Shown: positions 33,894 through 49,688, numbered from the stretch's first letter. The stretch is 64,000 nt of DNA from Diphasiastrum complanatum (GCA_029204225.1 CM055114.1:11221634-11285633), one strand, 5' to 3'. Made by a program: numbers and translations. The notes: generated by a model from the sequence alone, not told the origin.

Positions 33894-34976
33894 TCAGACT
33901 GCTACACAAGAAGGAATCTCATCAGTCAGTTTCCAAATGATACAAGCATTAACCTGCGGAGAGAAATGAGAATCAGAGCTTACCACAATGTCTAGAACCT
34001 CACCTAAACAGAAAAGTAAACAAAAAAATGAGACATTTAAACCTAGCAGAAAAGAGAGGGAGCGAAAAACGAATATGAAGAACAATAGAGCCAACATTTT
34101 GCAGGCTGAAAATCTTAATAAACTTGATGTAGAAACAACTAAGTTTCTGAATCTGAAAGGAGAGGAGATAAGAAACTCAAGGACATCCATTTTAGAGCTG
34201 AAGTAAAGAAGGAAGTAGTTTCCACCTAGTGATTTGAAGTTAGAAAAGAATTTGAAATGAGGTACAATGGATTTATTGATGAAATTGTTAATGAAAGTAG
34301 GGTCTGAAAATAAAGAACCAAAGTAGATGACAACAAAAAGAGTTAAATGAAGATGTTTGGGAAGCGTTAAGAGCTTCAAGATCCGGCAATAAAGAGAAGG
34401 AAAGACTACCATATAAGGTCTTCTTGTCAAGCTCTCCCATTTGTCCACAAGAGGAGCATGTGCACAAAGAGAGATCTTCAGAGCTTCAGCGTAGCTACGA
34501 GAGAGAAATAGATTGATAGAAAGCAGGAGCATTCCTTTAGGGTATAAAGGAAGGTTATTCGGTGCATTGATAAATGTCGAAGTAGCATTCGACTTTTTAA
34601 GATTAGGGGCAAAGCGTGGAGATCTGAAGGTAGGAGGAGCATCTTTGCCACGTTTATGAGACATAAATGACACAAGTAAGAAGATCACAGGCTCAGTTGC
34701 AGGCTTAGAAGTAAAAATGTGTTGAAAACATAATCCAAAGTAGGAATAAAAGCAATAATATGTTGAAAAACACAATCCAAGGCATGGACAATCGAATAGG
34801 GCAGATAAAGAGTGGGAAGTGTTGAAAAAACTCTGATTTTCATAGCCAATAAAAGCACAAAGGAATGAAGTATTCAAGAAACCCACAAGAGAGTGCCAAG
34901 GTCTGGAAACAGTGGGAGAATCAGATGAAAGAATGTGTTGAAAAACACATCTCATAACCCAATGCCAGCTGCTCAA
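33894..34976 (-). other. unexplained 360-codon open frame
   Basis: Open from 34976 to 33894, rich in Phe, Leu and Ser. The central part (MSHKRGKDAPPTFRSPRF, then RSYAEALKISL) and the region SLGGNYFLLYFSSKMDVLEF vaguely recall the ORF1 (DUF4283-like) of plant LINEs, but there is no RT, endonuclease or poly(A) tail beside it. The N-terminal part contains near-repeats based on VFQHI/CFSTY, from a GTGTTGAAAA-type nucleotide repeat (four occurrences at about 34718-34950). The opposite strand is purine-rich, so length alone is weak evidence. Function unknown. Confidence 0.3.
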
Positions 34977-35127
34977 GGCAAGGGAATAGAATGGAATGTA
35001 GAAAACATATTATTCCAGACCTAGAAGAGAGACACAGTCCAAAATGAACAGTCACAAATAGAAGAGCTGATAAGAGAGTCCTTGTCACCATGAGTTGAAA
35101 AGAAGGAAAGTCTGTCACCCTGAATAA

Positions 35128-35330
35128 TTACTTTTCAATATTTCCTGGACCAATAGACAATCCTTCCTTCAAAATGATTTGTCCTAAGAATACTCCTTTT
35201 ATCATGCAAAAAGTATATTTCTCCAGATTGAGGCTGATGTCAAATTTGTAGCATCGGTGAAAACATTTTTCTAGTAGAGCTAAGGTGGGAGAAGGACCAT
35301 CAAAACAATGACTATATATATATATCATGT
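35128..35330 (-). pseudogene. gypsy RT fragment
   Basis: 66-codon frame with LLEKCFHRCYKFDISLNLEK, FCMIKGVFLGQII and KEGLSIGPGNIEK, the post-catalytic RT segment of Athila-like elements (usual pattern LEKCxF...G.VLGHxxSxxGIxVDP). It is isolated, with no other domain around it. Confidence 0.75.
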
Positions 35331-37070
35331 CTTAGAACTAAAGAGCAGTTTGATCCTATTTCTGAATGTCAATGTAAAGCATCTCTAAAAGGCCACTAGC
35401 TTAAATACTTCTCATATTATGGCTATAAATACCATATTCTTGTTATACATGAATCCAATGACCATGAGCATAGAACAATCCAATTACTACAATGTGCACA
35501 TGCCAACCATGTGACATTTTGAAGGAGTGTCAATTATGATAGTTATTTTAATGATTTTTCCAAGATGTCTCACAAGTAGTGTCAATATTTTTGAAAAGCT
35601 AAACGTAGACAAATTTTATTCTAAAAATTAGTTTTTGGCTTATCATCATAAAATTTTGCATGCCACCCGCAAAGCAAGTGAGATGAACTAGCCAAGTACA
35701 ATTACAATTTATAACAACCATAAGCCTAATAAAAGTAACAAGAGGTGGGCCAAACCAAAGAAAATAATATAAGCATTTGGAATGTGGTGAAATAATTGTC
35801 ATCACATAATAAAAACCTTCTAGAAGTAGTTAGAAATGTGTTGTTGACATCATGCATTTGATTGATTTTATGCATGTTATGTAAAGAAGGTGCATGTACA
35901 CTCTATATGTAATCTCATTCTTAAAATCGATCCACAACTATACTCTCAAATTTATTAAGAGAAAATAGCAAATAGTTTTTATGATTGTTTGAAAGTATTC
36001 ATAGGAGATGCTTTTAACAAAGTTGATTTAGTATTAGTTTTTGAGGACATAGCAAAAAAGTTTTATGAGACTGTAATTATTTTGAAAAAAATGAATCCCA
36101 CATGAAAGATGAATTTTGAAATTAATCAAGAATATCCATTACTTATTGTTTTAAGTACTTTGTAATATACCTACTTTTGCTAAATTAAATATATTGGACC
36201 TATAAAGTCTTGCCATTAACCAATCATGCAACTGGGTATATTTTTCAATAGTCAATTTGGAGGTTTACATCAAAATCCAATGGATAGATATGCTACTTTA
36301 TGCTTTTGGGTGCATCACGTGCCAATTCATCTTTACATAGTGTTGCCTTGTATTCCAAAACCATCATGCTAGTAGTAATTGTCTAAATTTATATTTGGTT
36401 GGATGTTGACTTTTGATGATTGGATACATAAAGGGAGTTTACAAGCATGTGGTTACTTTCTATCTGTTCATATGTTATATTGGATTATGAGATGAACGTC
36501 TTATTTGGGTACTTGGCATTATGAAATGAATGTGGTATTTGGGTCCATTATGTTATATTGGATTGTGAGATGAGCATCGTACTTGGGTACTTGCCATCAA
36601 TGTATCTCAAGGTTACTACACCATACAGGTTATTGTCATTTTGCATTAACTGTAGGGTGTAGTAAACTCCAAATACTTTGATGCCAAATGTGGACATGCA
36701 AAACATTTTGAAAGGCTTAGGCAGGACCCTAATTGAGCTGTTTAATAGGCATTGATTTTTTTCACATTCTTACAAAGACTTTTAAACTTGTTTTTTTTAA
36801 TTTTTTGTAACACAATCATTAAAATTGTTTATTCATTTGAAATTGAAGTAATAAAAATATAACAGACTATTAAATTTTTAAGATCTTCAAGAATATACAA
36901 TATAACAAGTTTCCTTTCTTAACTATATAGGAAAAAGTATAATTTATAATAAAAGCATCAAAGAGGGTTGGTGTAAACTGCCTCTTGCATATAGCATTAC
37001 TATAGTAAACACCCTAGTCTACTTTTATTTTAACTCTCTCCCTAAAAGTAGACTCTACTTTTCATCTACA
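35331..37070. other. no recognisable gene; one short duplication
   Basis: AT-rich. An approximately 49-bp unit (TATGTTATATTGGATT...TTGGGTACTTG) is present twice, at 36473-36521 and 36548-36597. Nothing else was recognised. Confidence 0.5.
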
Positions 37071-37200
37071 TTTATACATAACATCAAAATTAACAAATTT
37101 TTATTATCTAGCTCCTTCAGATTACTAAACCAATCCTTATTTCCTATCATGTGTCTAGTGGTTCCCGAATTTATGTACCAAGCCTAATATGCTGAAATAA
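37071..37200 (-). pseudogene. copia protease remnant with altered active site
   Basis: Minus strand AWYINSGTTRHMIGNKDWFS at about 37190-37120, the copia retropepsin start. The catalytic triad is N-S-G where D-S/T-G is required (compare WFIDSGATRHMTG at 59900), so the Asp is lost. Further codons are broken. Confidence 0.78.
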
Positions 37201-37965
37201 AGATGCTAGAATCTTTGGCCTATTCTTCATCGACAAGGTTACCTGCTTTGCCCTTGTTTAATTTAGCTAGATACTTGTGGCATTCACTTTTCCAATGGCC
37301 CTTTTTGCCACAAAGACTCAACACTTACCCTTCTTTTTGGTCTTATTGGATGATCCTTCATCCTCCTGAGCCTTGGCATACTGTTCTTTTGACTTTTTCT
37401 TGCCCTTTCCATGTGCCTAATCATCAATGTTTTGGCATCAAGCTTGACCATTTCCCTTCTCTGCTCTTCTTGCATCAAGATTCTTGTGAGTTCATCAAAG
37501 GTGACAATTTCTTCATTGATTTATTCAACTTAGAAACATTTGATAGGATTTTGTAATGCCACATAATGCATTGTGCACCAGCTCCACATTGTGTATGCCC
37601 TCACCAATGGAATGCAATTCATCTCTCATTGTCTTGATTCTAGTCAAGTAAGCTTGAATATGCTCTTCTTGTTCCATTCGGGCATCATTTAATTTTGACT
37701 TTAGACACATGATCCTAGATGGATTTGGCATCTCGAATTGCTCTCTCAATACATTCCAAGCTTGTCTTGTCGAAATTGCATCGCTAATGTGCATAATGAT
37801 ATGGTCCTTCACTGACAACTTGATGAAGATTAGAACTCTTCTTGTCTTTCTATTGAACACTTTGATGTTTGTTTCATTGGGCAGTCCTCACTTGTGCCCT
37901 GTGATGATATCCCATAGTTCTTTCACAATTAAGATGTTTTTCATCTTGAATCTCCATATCGCATA
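37201..37965 (-). pseudogene. copia gag (UBN2-type) 3' part with zinc knuckle
   Basis: Read 37965 to 37201: RFKMKNILIVKELWDIITG, KLSVKDHIIMHISDA, QAWNVLREQFEMPN, LKSKLNDARMEQEEHIQAYL, TRIKTMRDELHSIGE, a Lys/Arg-rich linker, then LCGKKGHWKSECHKYLAKL, a nucleocapsid knuckle whose first Cys is in a shifted frame. It is homologous to the gag at 60169-60830. The N-terminal end is separated by a solo LTR (37966-38632). Confidence 0.82.
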
Positions 37966-38157
37966 TGTTAGAAATAAATGACTATGCTAAAGTTAACCCA
38001 TACGTTACTTTGACCCAAAAGGTCAAGATTTGTGTAACCATGGGTATTTAGATATTTAGGCCATCTTAAGTTCAGTTGGACCCAATTTTGGTCATGTATT
38101 GACTCGTGGGTCCTTAGGGGTCTAATTTTGTTTAGGGGCCATATCTTGACTTTTGGA

Positions 38158-38510
38158 GGTGCCCTACATTTAGTAAGTGGTTAACCTTAGGGTTTGGTGG
38201 CATTTAGCCACATCCAGGTAGAGTACTTAGATGCTCATTGTGTATTCCATTTTTATAGTTTGGCTAAGCATTGCTCTCCATTGCTCTCGTTGCTATCACA
38301 CCCTCTTCTTTCGATTTCCATTTTGTTAGGACCCTTCTACTTCTTGGCCTTGCACATCTATTAATCTTGGGGGTGCCCTACATTTAGTAAGTGGTTAACC
38401 TTAAGGTTTTGGTGGCATTTGGCCACATCCAGGTAGAGTACTTAAATGCTCATTGTGTATTCCATTTTTACAGTTTGGCTAAGCATTGCTCTCCATTGCT
38501 CTTGTTGTTG

Positions 38511-38515
<5 letters not shown>
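38158..38515. repeat. 145-bp direct duplication within solo LTR
   Basis: Copies 38158-38305 and 38371-38515, both reading GTGCCCTACATTTAGTAAGT... to ...GCATTGCTCTCCATTGCTCT, about 95 percent alike by eye, separated by a 65-base spacer. Confidence 0.88.

Positions 38516-38552
<37 letters not shown>
38514..38552. repeat. (CT)n microsatellite
   Basis: About 18 CT units following the second copy of the 145-bp duplication. Confidence 0.92.
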
Positions 38553-38554
<2 letters not shown>

Positions 38555-38632
38555 GAGTTGGGCGCCCAACCTCTTCTCTCTTGTTTTCTGTGGAGATTGA
38601 TTGATAAGTGACTCGACTCTTGCTTTCCTACA

Positions 38633-38715
38633 ACATAGTTAGAAATGTTGTCCAATTTGCTGCTTTTGCTCAAAATGGATTCTCCCATGTTTGCCATCTC
38701 AAAACTACTTGAAAT
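38633..38715 (-). pseudogene. copia gag N-terminal end
   Basis: The minus strand gives FEMANMGESILSKSSKLDNI then SNY at the solo LTR edge. It corresponds to MANINEAILGDASKLDG at about 60820. The upstream sequence (38716-38800) still matches the 5' side of the 60-kb copy (GGCTA..., GATGTCAAAA). Confidence 0.78.
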
Positions 38716-38867
38716 GGCAACCATAGGCTAAAGGAAGTGTCCGAGTAAATGGCGATGTCAAAAGCTCAATATAATGACATATTAAATTTTTTTATCAGTC
38801 CCCCTCAAAAGCATCTCCCCTGAATTCACCTCACACAAAAGCCATACACGTCCACAAATGAGGATTT

Positions 38868-39060
38868 CAACTATTGGGGAATGGTCTTTATGGCATGACC
38901 TTTATGGGTAGTAAGGGTTGGAGAAATTGCTTCTCAAATGACCCGACTTTACCTATTGGGGAATGGTAGAAAAAATTCAACTGTTTGGGGAATGGTCTTT
39001 ACGGTGTGACCTTTTTGGGTGGTAAGGGTTTGAGAAATTGCTTCTCAAATGACCCAAGTC
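38868..39060. repeat. direct duplication of about 90 bp
   Basis: Two copies with TTGGGGAATGGTCTTTA...TGTGACCTTT...GGGT(A/G)GTAAGGGTT and GAGAAATTGCTTCTCAAATG, at about 38873-38950 and 38978-39055. Confidence 0.85.
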
Positions 39061-39453
39061 ACAGATGGTAAAGGTCATTTGAGAGTTACGACAAGAACTT
39101 AAAGAGTATTGGAAATGGTGTTTGTAATGACAACCTTTGACGATGGTGATAAAAATCATTTAAGAAATTACTTCTAAAGTGACCGAACTTTAAGTATTGG
39201 GGGCAATGCTCACAAAGAACCGGCAAAGTCCTACAACCAACCAGCTGGTTTTAAAATCTACCTATTGATATTGAAACAAGCAGGAAGCCAAAGTCTAAAA
39301 ATTAGCTAAAAATATGAGTAGCAGGAAACTTACCTCCTGGATGCAAAAATAGGAGAACATATTTTAGAATACTTTGAAGTATTTCATTTAATCACTTACA
39401 TTTTATGTTGACTTTTAGAAAGTAGATATACATGTACAATAAGTTTGCTTGAA

Positions 39454-39632
39454 GTTTGCCCGCCAAAGTGGCCGGGCAAACGTTTTTTTTAACGTCAGAG
39501 CAGGAAAGGGGGGGGAGTGCCCCCCCCCTCCCCGGCAGCTCGCGCTGCCCGTGCGTTATGACGGGCAACGGGAAAGCGCGAGGGGGCGCGGGGGGTTCTG
39601 GGCAGCGCTCACGCCGCCCGCTGCCCGGGAAG
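39454..39632. other. GC-rich island
   Basis: About 180 bp with runs of G and C, sharply set in AT-rich surroundings (for example a pure G run followed by a pure C run near 39508-39532, then GCAGCTCGCGCTGCC). Contains several small inverted repeats of CCCGGGCA/TGCCCG type. No coding evidence; a short frame across it is Arg/Gly/Pro low complexity. It could be a short transposon fragment or a CpG-rich promoter patch about 1.2 kb upstream of the neprosin start. Confidence 0.7.
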
Positions 39633-39639
39633 ATTAAGA

Positions 39640-40862
39640 TTTTAATTAATATAGATTTGCAAATGCAATTATTGAATGCAAAATCGGCCAGCTTTAAATG
39701 TTGCAGGAACTTGGAGGTTGGAAAAGAAAAAAACCGATTGATTTAAGAAATTGTTCCAGACCAAACTACTTGAACAAAAAAGAGCACGAGCACTGATGGG
39801 GGGAATGATCTTGTCTCTAGAGAAAACATTGCCAATAGTTGAAGTTCTCATTATGTGCAGGTTTAGCTCATAAATCTAAGGAAGATGACTTGATTAAGGT
39901 GGATGGGATTTCTGAAAGTTTGTTTCAGATCACAAAATTGGAGAGAATCCTGATCTGCTGCTGATGGGAAAACAGTCTGGTGTCCACTGAAGCTGCTCTC
40001 TTTTGTTTCAGTTCAGGGTTTTGTGTAGCAGTGTGGTCCTAAGTGCTGGCCTTTCAGCTCAGATTGCAGATGAAAGAGCTGAGAGAGGTGTGTGGGGAAA
40101 GACTCAAGAGGCAGCTTGCAGTTGGAAAGAATCCAGGTGATAATGGTGATTGCCAGAAGATTATGTGGGCAGTGGGCAGTGGGCAGCGCTGTGATGATGT
40201 GTTTTGAAAGCTTTTTTTTTGGTCAAACAATGCTGACATCAAGAAGGGAAGCTGGGTTGTAGGATGCCTTTAGGCCTAGTTATTGCTTTGCTTCCGTAGC
40301 TAACGGTAGCTTCAACATCTTGCTGTTTTTTTCTTCGTGCCTGCAATCACCGTACTGCTTTATTGCTCGCCTTTAATTACAGACATATAGCTCTGCCAGC
40401 TTGATTCAACTACAACTTTAATGCCTAGGACTATTGTTGCTGCTGGAAAGCGATCTGATTAGCTCCTGGGTGAATTGAATAATCTCTTCAGGCTTGAGTT
40501 AGGCCATTCTGTGGGCTTTGCAAGTTTGGGTCTTCTTCCAGCGTAACAATTGCAGGGAGGAGGGAAGAAGAGGTACTTTGAAGTTTGATCAATGCTCCCC
40601 ACAGGTGTAATGCAGGAAAATTGGGTACATGCAAGTTATGTTTCTGTTGAAGAAGAAAGGTTGCAGCAGACGGCATGGAGCGAGGCGCTGCTGAAAGAGA
40701 AATGCGATGATAATAAGCTTTCTGATGAATGTGTGTAGTTTAACGGTTTCACCCAAGCCAATATTTTCACTCGTAAGGATAGCATTTTCCTGTCAATTTT
40801 GAAGGGAAAACTAGCAGCAGCTGAATGTCGTAGCTCACGTACAAATTGTAGGGATGTAACTC
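39640..40862 (+). other. 5' flank of neprosin gene
   Basis: No transposon signature was recognised. It probably contains promoter and 5' UTR, but I cannot point to a TATA box. A small ATG-stop at 40854-40859 lies just before the gene's ATG. Confidence 0.4.
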
Positions 40863-43299
40863 ATGCAGATTTCATATTGTGGGAAGCCTTCCTGCTGGCT
40901 TATGGCATGCCGAAAGTGGAGGAACAGGAGTCTAGGCTTTAGCTCGTGGATGTGTTTTATTCTCGATCTTTTCTGCTTAGCTAATTTGGTGCTATCCAAT
41001 GAAGTGAGCAGCGAAAGCCCCACAATACAGCATCAGGACAGAAATTCTTCGTTAGTTGCTGGTTTGAATGTCACTGATGTACACGAACACATGATGCGTT
41101 TGAACAAAGCTGCAGTCAAGAGCATCCAGGTGCTTCTATATACTCGAACCGCATGATTCAATATGATAGTGTTCACGTCTCCAAAGTTTTGGCAATCAAT
41201 AGCATAGCTGCATATAAGCAAGCGTAAGAAGACATATCTAAAGCTGTCACACTAATCTAATCTAAAGAAATTGTCAACCGGAGATTTTCCACTAACTGTG
41301 GATTATACTTCTTAATTTCTGATTGTCGAGATACTTGCAGAGTCCGGATGGAGATACAATCGACTGTGTCCTACTACATCACCAGTTGGCTTTCGATCAC
41401 CCCAAGCTCAGAGATCACAAGCTCCAGGTAGTAGCACAAATAAACTACTGCAATAAGTCTTAGAACTATTATCAGCGGTTGTGACAATACCAGAGCTGAG
41501 AAGTCCAAAGCATGAGCGTTATAAATGATGCGAAACATAAATAAAATTTCTTCAATCTTCTGCACAATGTCCACAATCTACAAGACGGGGGTTGGAATCG
41601 GTATTAGATCTTCAGCGGGGGCAATTACAACCTGATGTCGATTTTGTTTCCATGGTTGTATAGATTACTTTAATAGACATTTAACATTCTGCCATATTGT
41701 GTTGAGGGATGCAGGAAGCGCCATCCTCGTGGCCCGATGGAGTTTTACAGGAATCGGAATCCTCAAAAGCTTCTGAAGAAGTGCTGCAATTGTGGCACCA
41801 GGTTGGCCGCTGTCCAGCAGGAACAATACCGGTGCGCAGAACCAAGGCGGAAGATGTCTTGCGCGCTGCTTCCGTGGAGCAGTTTGGGATCAAGAAAAGC
41901 CCTCCAGTTACACCCAAACTTACAGGAGATCCACAGTCCTTAAGTTCTTATGGCCATGAAGTAAGCTTCAGCTTTAAATCCTGTTGACCTATTTAATGTT
42001 TTCCTCCAGATGTTTCATCAAGATCTGCTTGCTCATTTAGCTCGATGGTAAGGATCTCTCCGATTTATTAGCTGCCGAAACTTAGAAGCAATCACAATCT
42101 ACTGTCACTGGTAATGAACTGAATTCTTGCACTTACAGCATGCTATCGGATACATTAGTGGGTATCAGTTCCACGGGGCTCAGGCTTCGATCAATGTGTG
42201 GAGGCCTAGGATCGAAGTATCCAAAGAGTTCAGTCTCTCGCAAATGTGGCTTCTTTCGGGATCGTTTGTGGGAGACCTCAACAGCATTGAAGCTGGTTGG
42301 CAAGTATATTACAATCTCACCCCTAGCTTAACTTTTTGGGACAATTTTGTGAAGCAATTTCACGTTGATAGTTCTTTCTCTGGTTTTTGAGGTGCTCGTC
42401 TTTGCTGCAGGTGAGCCCAGAGCTATATGGAGATAGTAATCCACGCTTCTTTACATACTGGACAGTGAGTATCATCAAATAGCTAGCTTCTGTATAAATA
42501 TTGCTTCTTCTGTGAAGTTGGAAACTGACGCGGCTAGTTTAAACTTCAAAAGTAATTATCAATCTCAGACTGATCAAGTGGTGTTTCTTCAGAGGGATGG
42601 CTACCAATCCACAGGATGCTACAACCTTCTTTGTTCTGGTTTTATTCAAGTTGGAAACGGTATAGCTATCGGAGCTTCTATTGCTCCTGTTTCATCCTAT
42701 AGTGGCGCACAGTATGATATAAAGATCCTCATCTGGAAAGTAAGCATTATAATGTTCTGAATCTCATCTAATCGTCCTGAGCAGCAAAAGCATTTCACTT
42801 CAAGATGAAAGGTTTCCAATAATTCATTGCTCTTTACTTGCCTCAAAACCATAAGATTTTAGCTTCGTCGGAAGAACGGCTCAATTTGTCGCTGAAAGAG
42901 AGTTTTTGTATTCTTGTACAGGATCCAAGAACTGGGAACTGGTGGATGAGATATGGACAGGATTCTTTGGTGGGCTACTGGCCGGCGGCGTTGTTCACAC
43001 ATTTGCGAGGCTACGCAACGATGATAGAGTGGGGAGGTGAGGTGGTGAATACCCATCCTCGCAATCAGCATACTGCAACTGAAATGGGAAGCGGTCGCTT
43101 TCCACAACAAGGATTTTCACAAGCCAGCTACTTCAGAAACATTGGGCTGGTAGATGGAAGCAACCAGCTTCATTCCCCGGCTAACCTTCGCACCCTTGCA
43201 GAGCGACCCAGCTGCTATGACATCAAAAGCTCATACAACAGCAACTGGGGAGTGTATTTTTACTATGGAGGTCCTGGTCAAAATCCTGGCTGTAGATAG
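40863..43299 (+). CDS. neprosin-type glutamic endopeptidase (DUF239), seven exons
   Basis: Secreted prolyl-specific glutamic peptidase family. Exons: 40863-41129, 41341-41427, 41715-41960, 42139-42303, 42411-42464, 42593-42739, 42922-43299. Every junction is GT-AG and every exon length is a multiple of three, giving 447 residues. An in-frame TAA at 40857 limits the start; Met14 (40902) is an alternative. A hydrophobic signal/anchor ([15 protein letters not shown]) is near residues 31-45. Exons 2-3 form the activation peptide ([39 protein letters not shown]). The catalytic domain follows with [17 protein letters not shown] (Glu about 251) and IEWGGEVVN (Glu about 362), which I infer are the catalytic pair. 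It ends NPGC. No disabling change seen; likely functional and endogenous. Confidence 0.92.
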
Positions 43300-43500
43300 A
43301 AAGATCTTACCTGCAGCACACATTCATTAGATTTTTTAGGGGTGAATGAGTGATTCATTGCTGCTGAATCCGTAGCTTGGACTCACACAGATCTACAGTG
43401 CCCAGCAATGCTGCAATGCTGTGGCACTCTTGAAGTGTGATTTAGCAATCAGCTTCTTGACTAAAAAATTGTGTGAGTTCTGGAATAAAGTTATAAAGCC
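43300..43500 (+). terminator. neprosin 3' UTR with poly(A) signal
   Basis: AATAAA at 43484-43489, about 185 bases after the TAG stop, fits a polyadenylation signal. Confidence 0.65.
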
Positions 43501-43539
43501 CTAGAGATTGAGATGAGTTTCTCTCGGGAGTTGGATATT

Positions 43540-43820
43540 ATGATTCTGCAATACTGAACTTCTTGTTCATTTTTTTATCATGTGTAGTTATTAGCATTTA
43601 ACACATGATTAGTTAGCTCCAGATTCGGAGCTCTGGAGCTTTTAACTAGTGCTTTAAGTGTACTTAGATTGATCAACTACTCAGCTCTGAGATGGGAGTT
43701 AGAAACTAATATTCTGCAATACTGACCTTGTTCATTTTTTATTGTGTGCACTCACCTATTCACTTTTGACACACCATTATTTCCAGATTTGGAGCTATGG
43801 AGCTTTAACTGATTAAGATG
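43540..43820. repeat. imperfect direct duplication downstream of neprosin
   Basis: Copies at about 43540-43655 and 43708-43815 share TATTCTGCAATACTGA, CTTGTTCATTTTTTAT, ACACATTA-like and CAGATT(C/T)GGAGCT..GGAGCTTTAACT. Confidence 0.8.
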
Positions 43821-47344
<3,524 letters not shown>

Positions 47345-47530
47345 AACTACATAAACAAGCCAAGCACATTAGTGTGCATTATCACTAATTCATAGAGAAA
47401 CAATAATAAGATGGGTTAGGTGTAAACTTCGCACGCAGATAATGATCAAGTAGCTAACATTTTCACAAAGGGCTTGAGTGGAGAGAAGTTGAAACACTTT
47501 CAAACTTTGCTAAAATTCAAGGAACATTGA
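47345..47530 (+). pseudogene. copia RNase H tail relic
   Basis: AKHISVHYH at about 47357 corresponds to the KHIxVxYHFIR block, and DNDQVANIFTKGLSGEKLKH at about 47440-47500 is the RNase H end, with a stop at 47528-47530. Stops occur between the blocks. Confidence 0.78.
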
Positions 47531-47570
47531 AGGATTCATTATGCTTGAGGATGTCTCTTGAGTGGGAGCA

Positions 47571-47820
47571 TGTTGGAAATAACAATCAACATCATGAAAA
47601 TACACAAGTTGGTGCATGGAAGACAACCCAAGTAGCAACGGACTAGCTTGTTGGTGTGTAGAGAGATGATTTAGCACATGCTCTTAAGGGTGTCTACATT
47701 ATAATAAAATATGCAATGATCAAATCAGGCCATAATTAGCCCACTATAATGGTTGATAAACTGTGCAAGGTACATGCTATGTAATGGTTGAGTATGTTAT
47801 TCTATTACCAACTTCTAACA
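47571..47820 (+). repeat. candidate short copia 3' LTR
   Basis: TGTTGGAAATAAC follows GAGTGGGAGCA (purine tract) downstream of the RNase H stop. CTTCTAACA at 47820 is a plausible end, giving 250 bp with TGTT...AACA. There is no partner copy, so the end is tentative. Confidence 0.5.
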
Positions 47821-49035
<1,215 letters not shown>

Positions 49036-49042
49036 GGGTGAG

Positions 49043-49150
49043 TGTTGGATTATTCTCCTACCAATCGACTAATCGACAGTTTAATCTTCGTCCAACTATT
49101 ATCCAGACTTGCAGTTTTCTTCGTGTTTCTACACAGTCTGCAAAAGTGCT
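49043..49150 (+). repeat. start of copia LTR, truncated
   Basis: TGTTGGATTATTCTCC... matches the first about 105 bases of the 11158-12217 and 22848-23367 LTRs, then stops after ACACAGTCTGCAAAAG. Confidence 0.78.
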
Positions 49151-49688
49151 AAATCCGACTATCCTTTGGTCAAGTTACTTCGATTTTATGCATGGATGTT
49201 AGCTTGTATTTAGGCATCTTGTTTTGGCATAGGCTAAAAGCATGTTTTGGTGGTACAAAAAAAAAAGAACCCATAGTACCTTTTGGTAGTATATTTCAAT
49301 CTTTGTGGATTTTATTACTCATAAGTTATATTTCTAATAAAATACTTATGGTAGTACATTTCTCACTTTTTGGAGCTTGATAGGTCCCACGAGTTAATAC
49401 AATTAAGGCATCCTTGGTCCCATGAGTTAACAGTCATGGGCCTACTAATCATAGGCCCACTATATCTAATTTGAATTTGGATAATAAATGCTTTGCCCTC
49501 CAAATGATCAGTTTAGTGCTATCCTTGCTTTCAGCTATCAATGAACATATCGTTGCATTCTACTAGATCAATTCACTGCTATCGTTGCTCTCTGCTATTA
49601 GTTCAGTGAGATCGTTTTCTTTGCTGCCTTTTGTTTGAAACATGTTCTTGCATTCTGCAAAATTGGTCTCGATCATCTACTATAAAAG
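49151..49688. other. no recognisable gene; TATA-like box at the end
   Basis: TATAAAAG at 49681-49688 stands directly before the ATG of the possible exon below. Confidence 0.4.

Larger units (their letters stand above)
37966..38632 (+). mobile_element. solo LTR inserted in copia gag
   Basis: Starts TGTTAGAAATAAATG and ends TTTCCTACA, flanked by GCATA (37961-37965) and ACATA (38633-38637), a near-perfect 5-bp duplication. The gag reading resumes on the other side in the same register (SNY before, then the RFKM block), which defines the insert. It contains a tandem 150-bp duplication and a CT tract. Solo LTRs arise by LTR-LTR recombination. The orientation given is by the TG start and could be the reverse. 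Confidence 0.75.

Noticed and set aside
42030-42070. tRNA-like string TTAGCTCGATGGTAAGGATCTC
   Set aside because: It lies in a neprosin intron; no matching acceptor stem or T-arm (GGTTCGA) follows.
49681-49688. TATAAAAG as a promoter for the ATG at 49689
   Set aside because: It touches the ATG, so transcription would start downstream of that codon.
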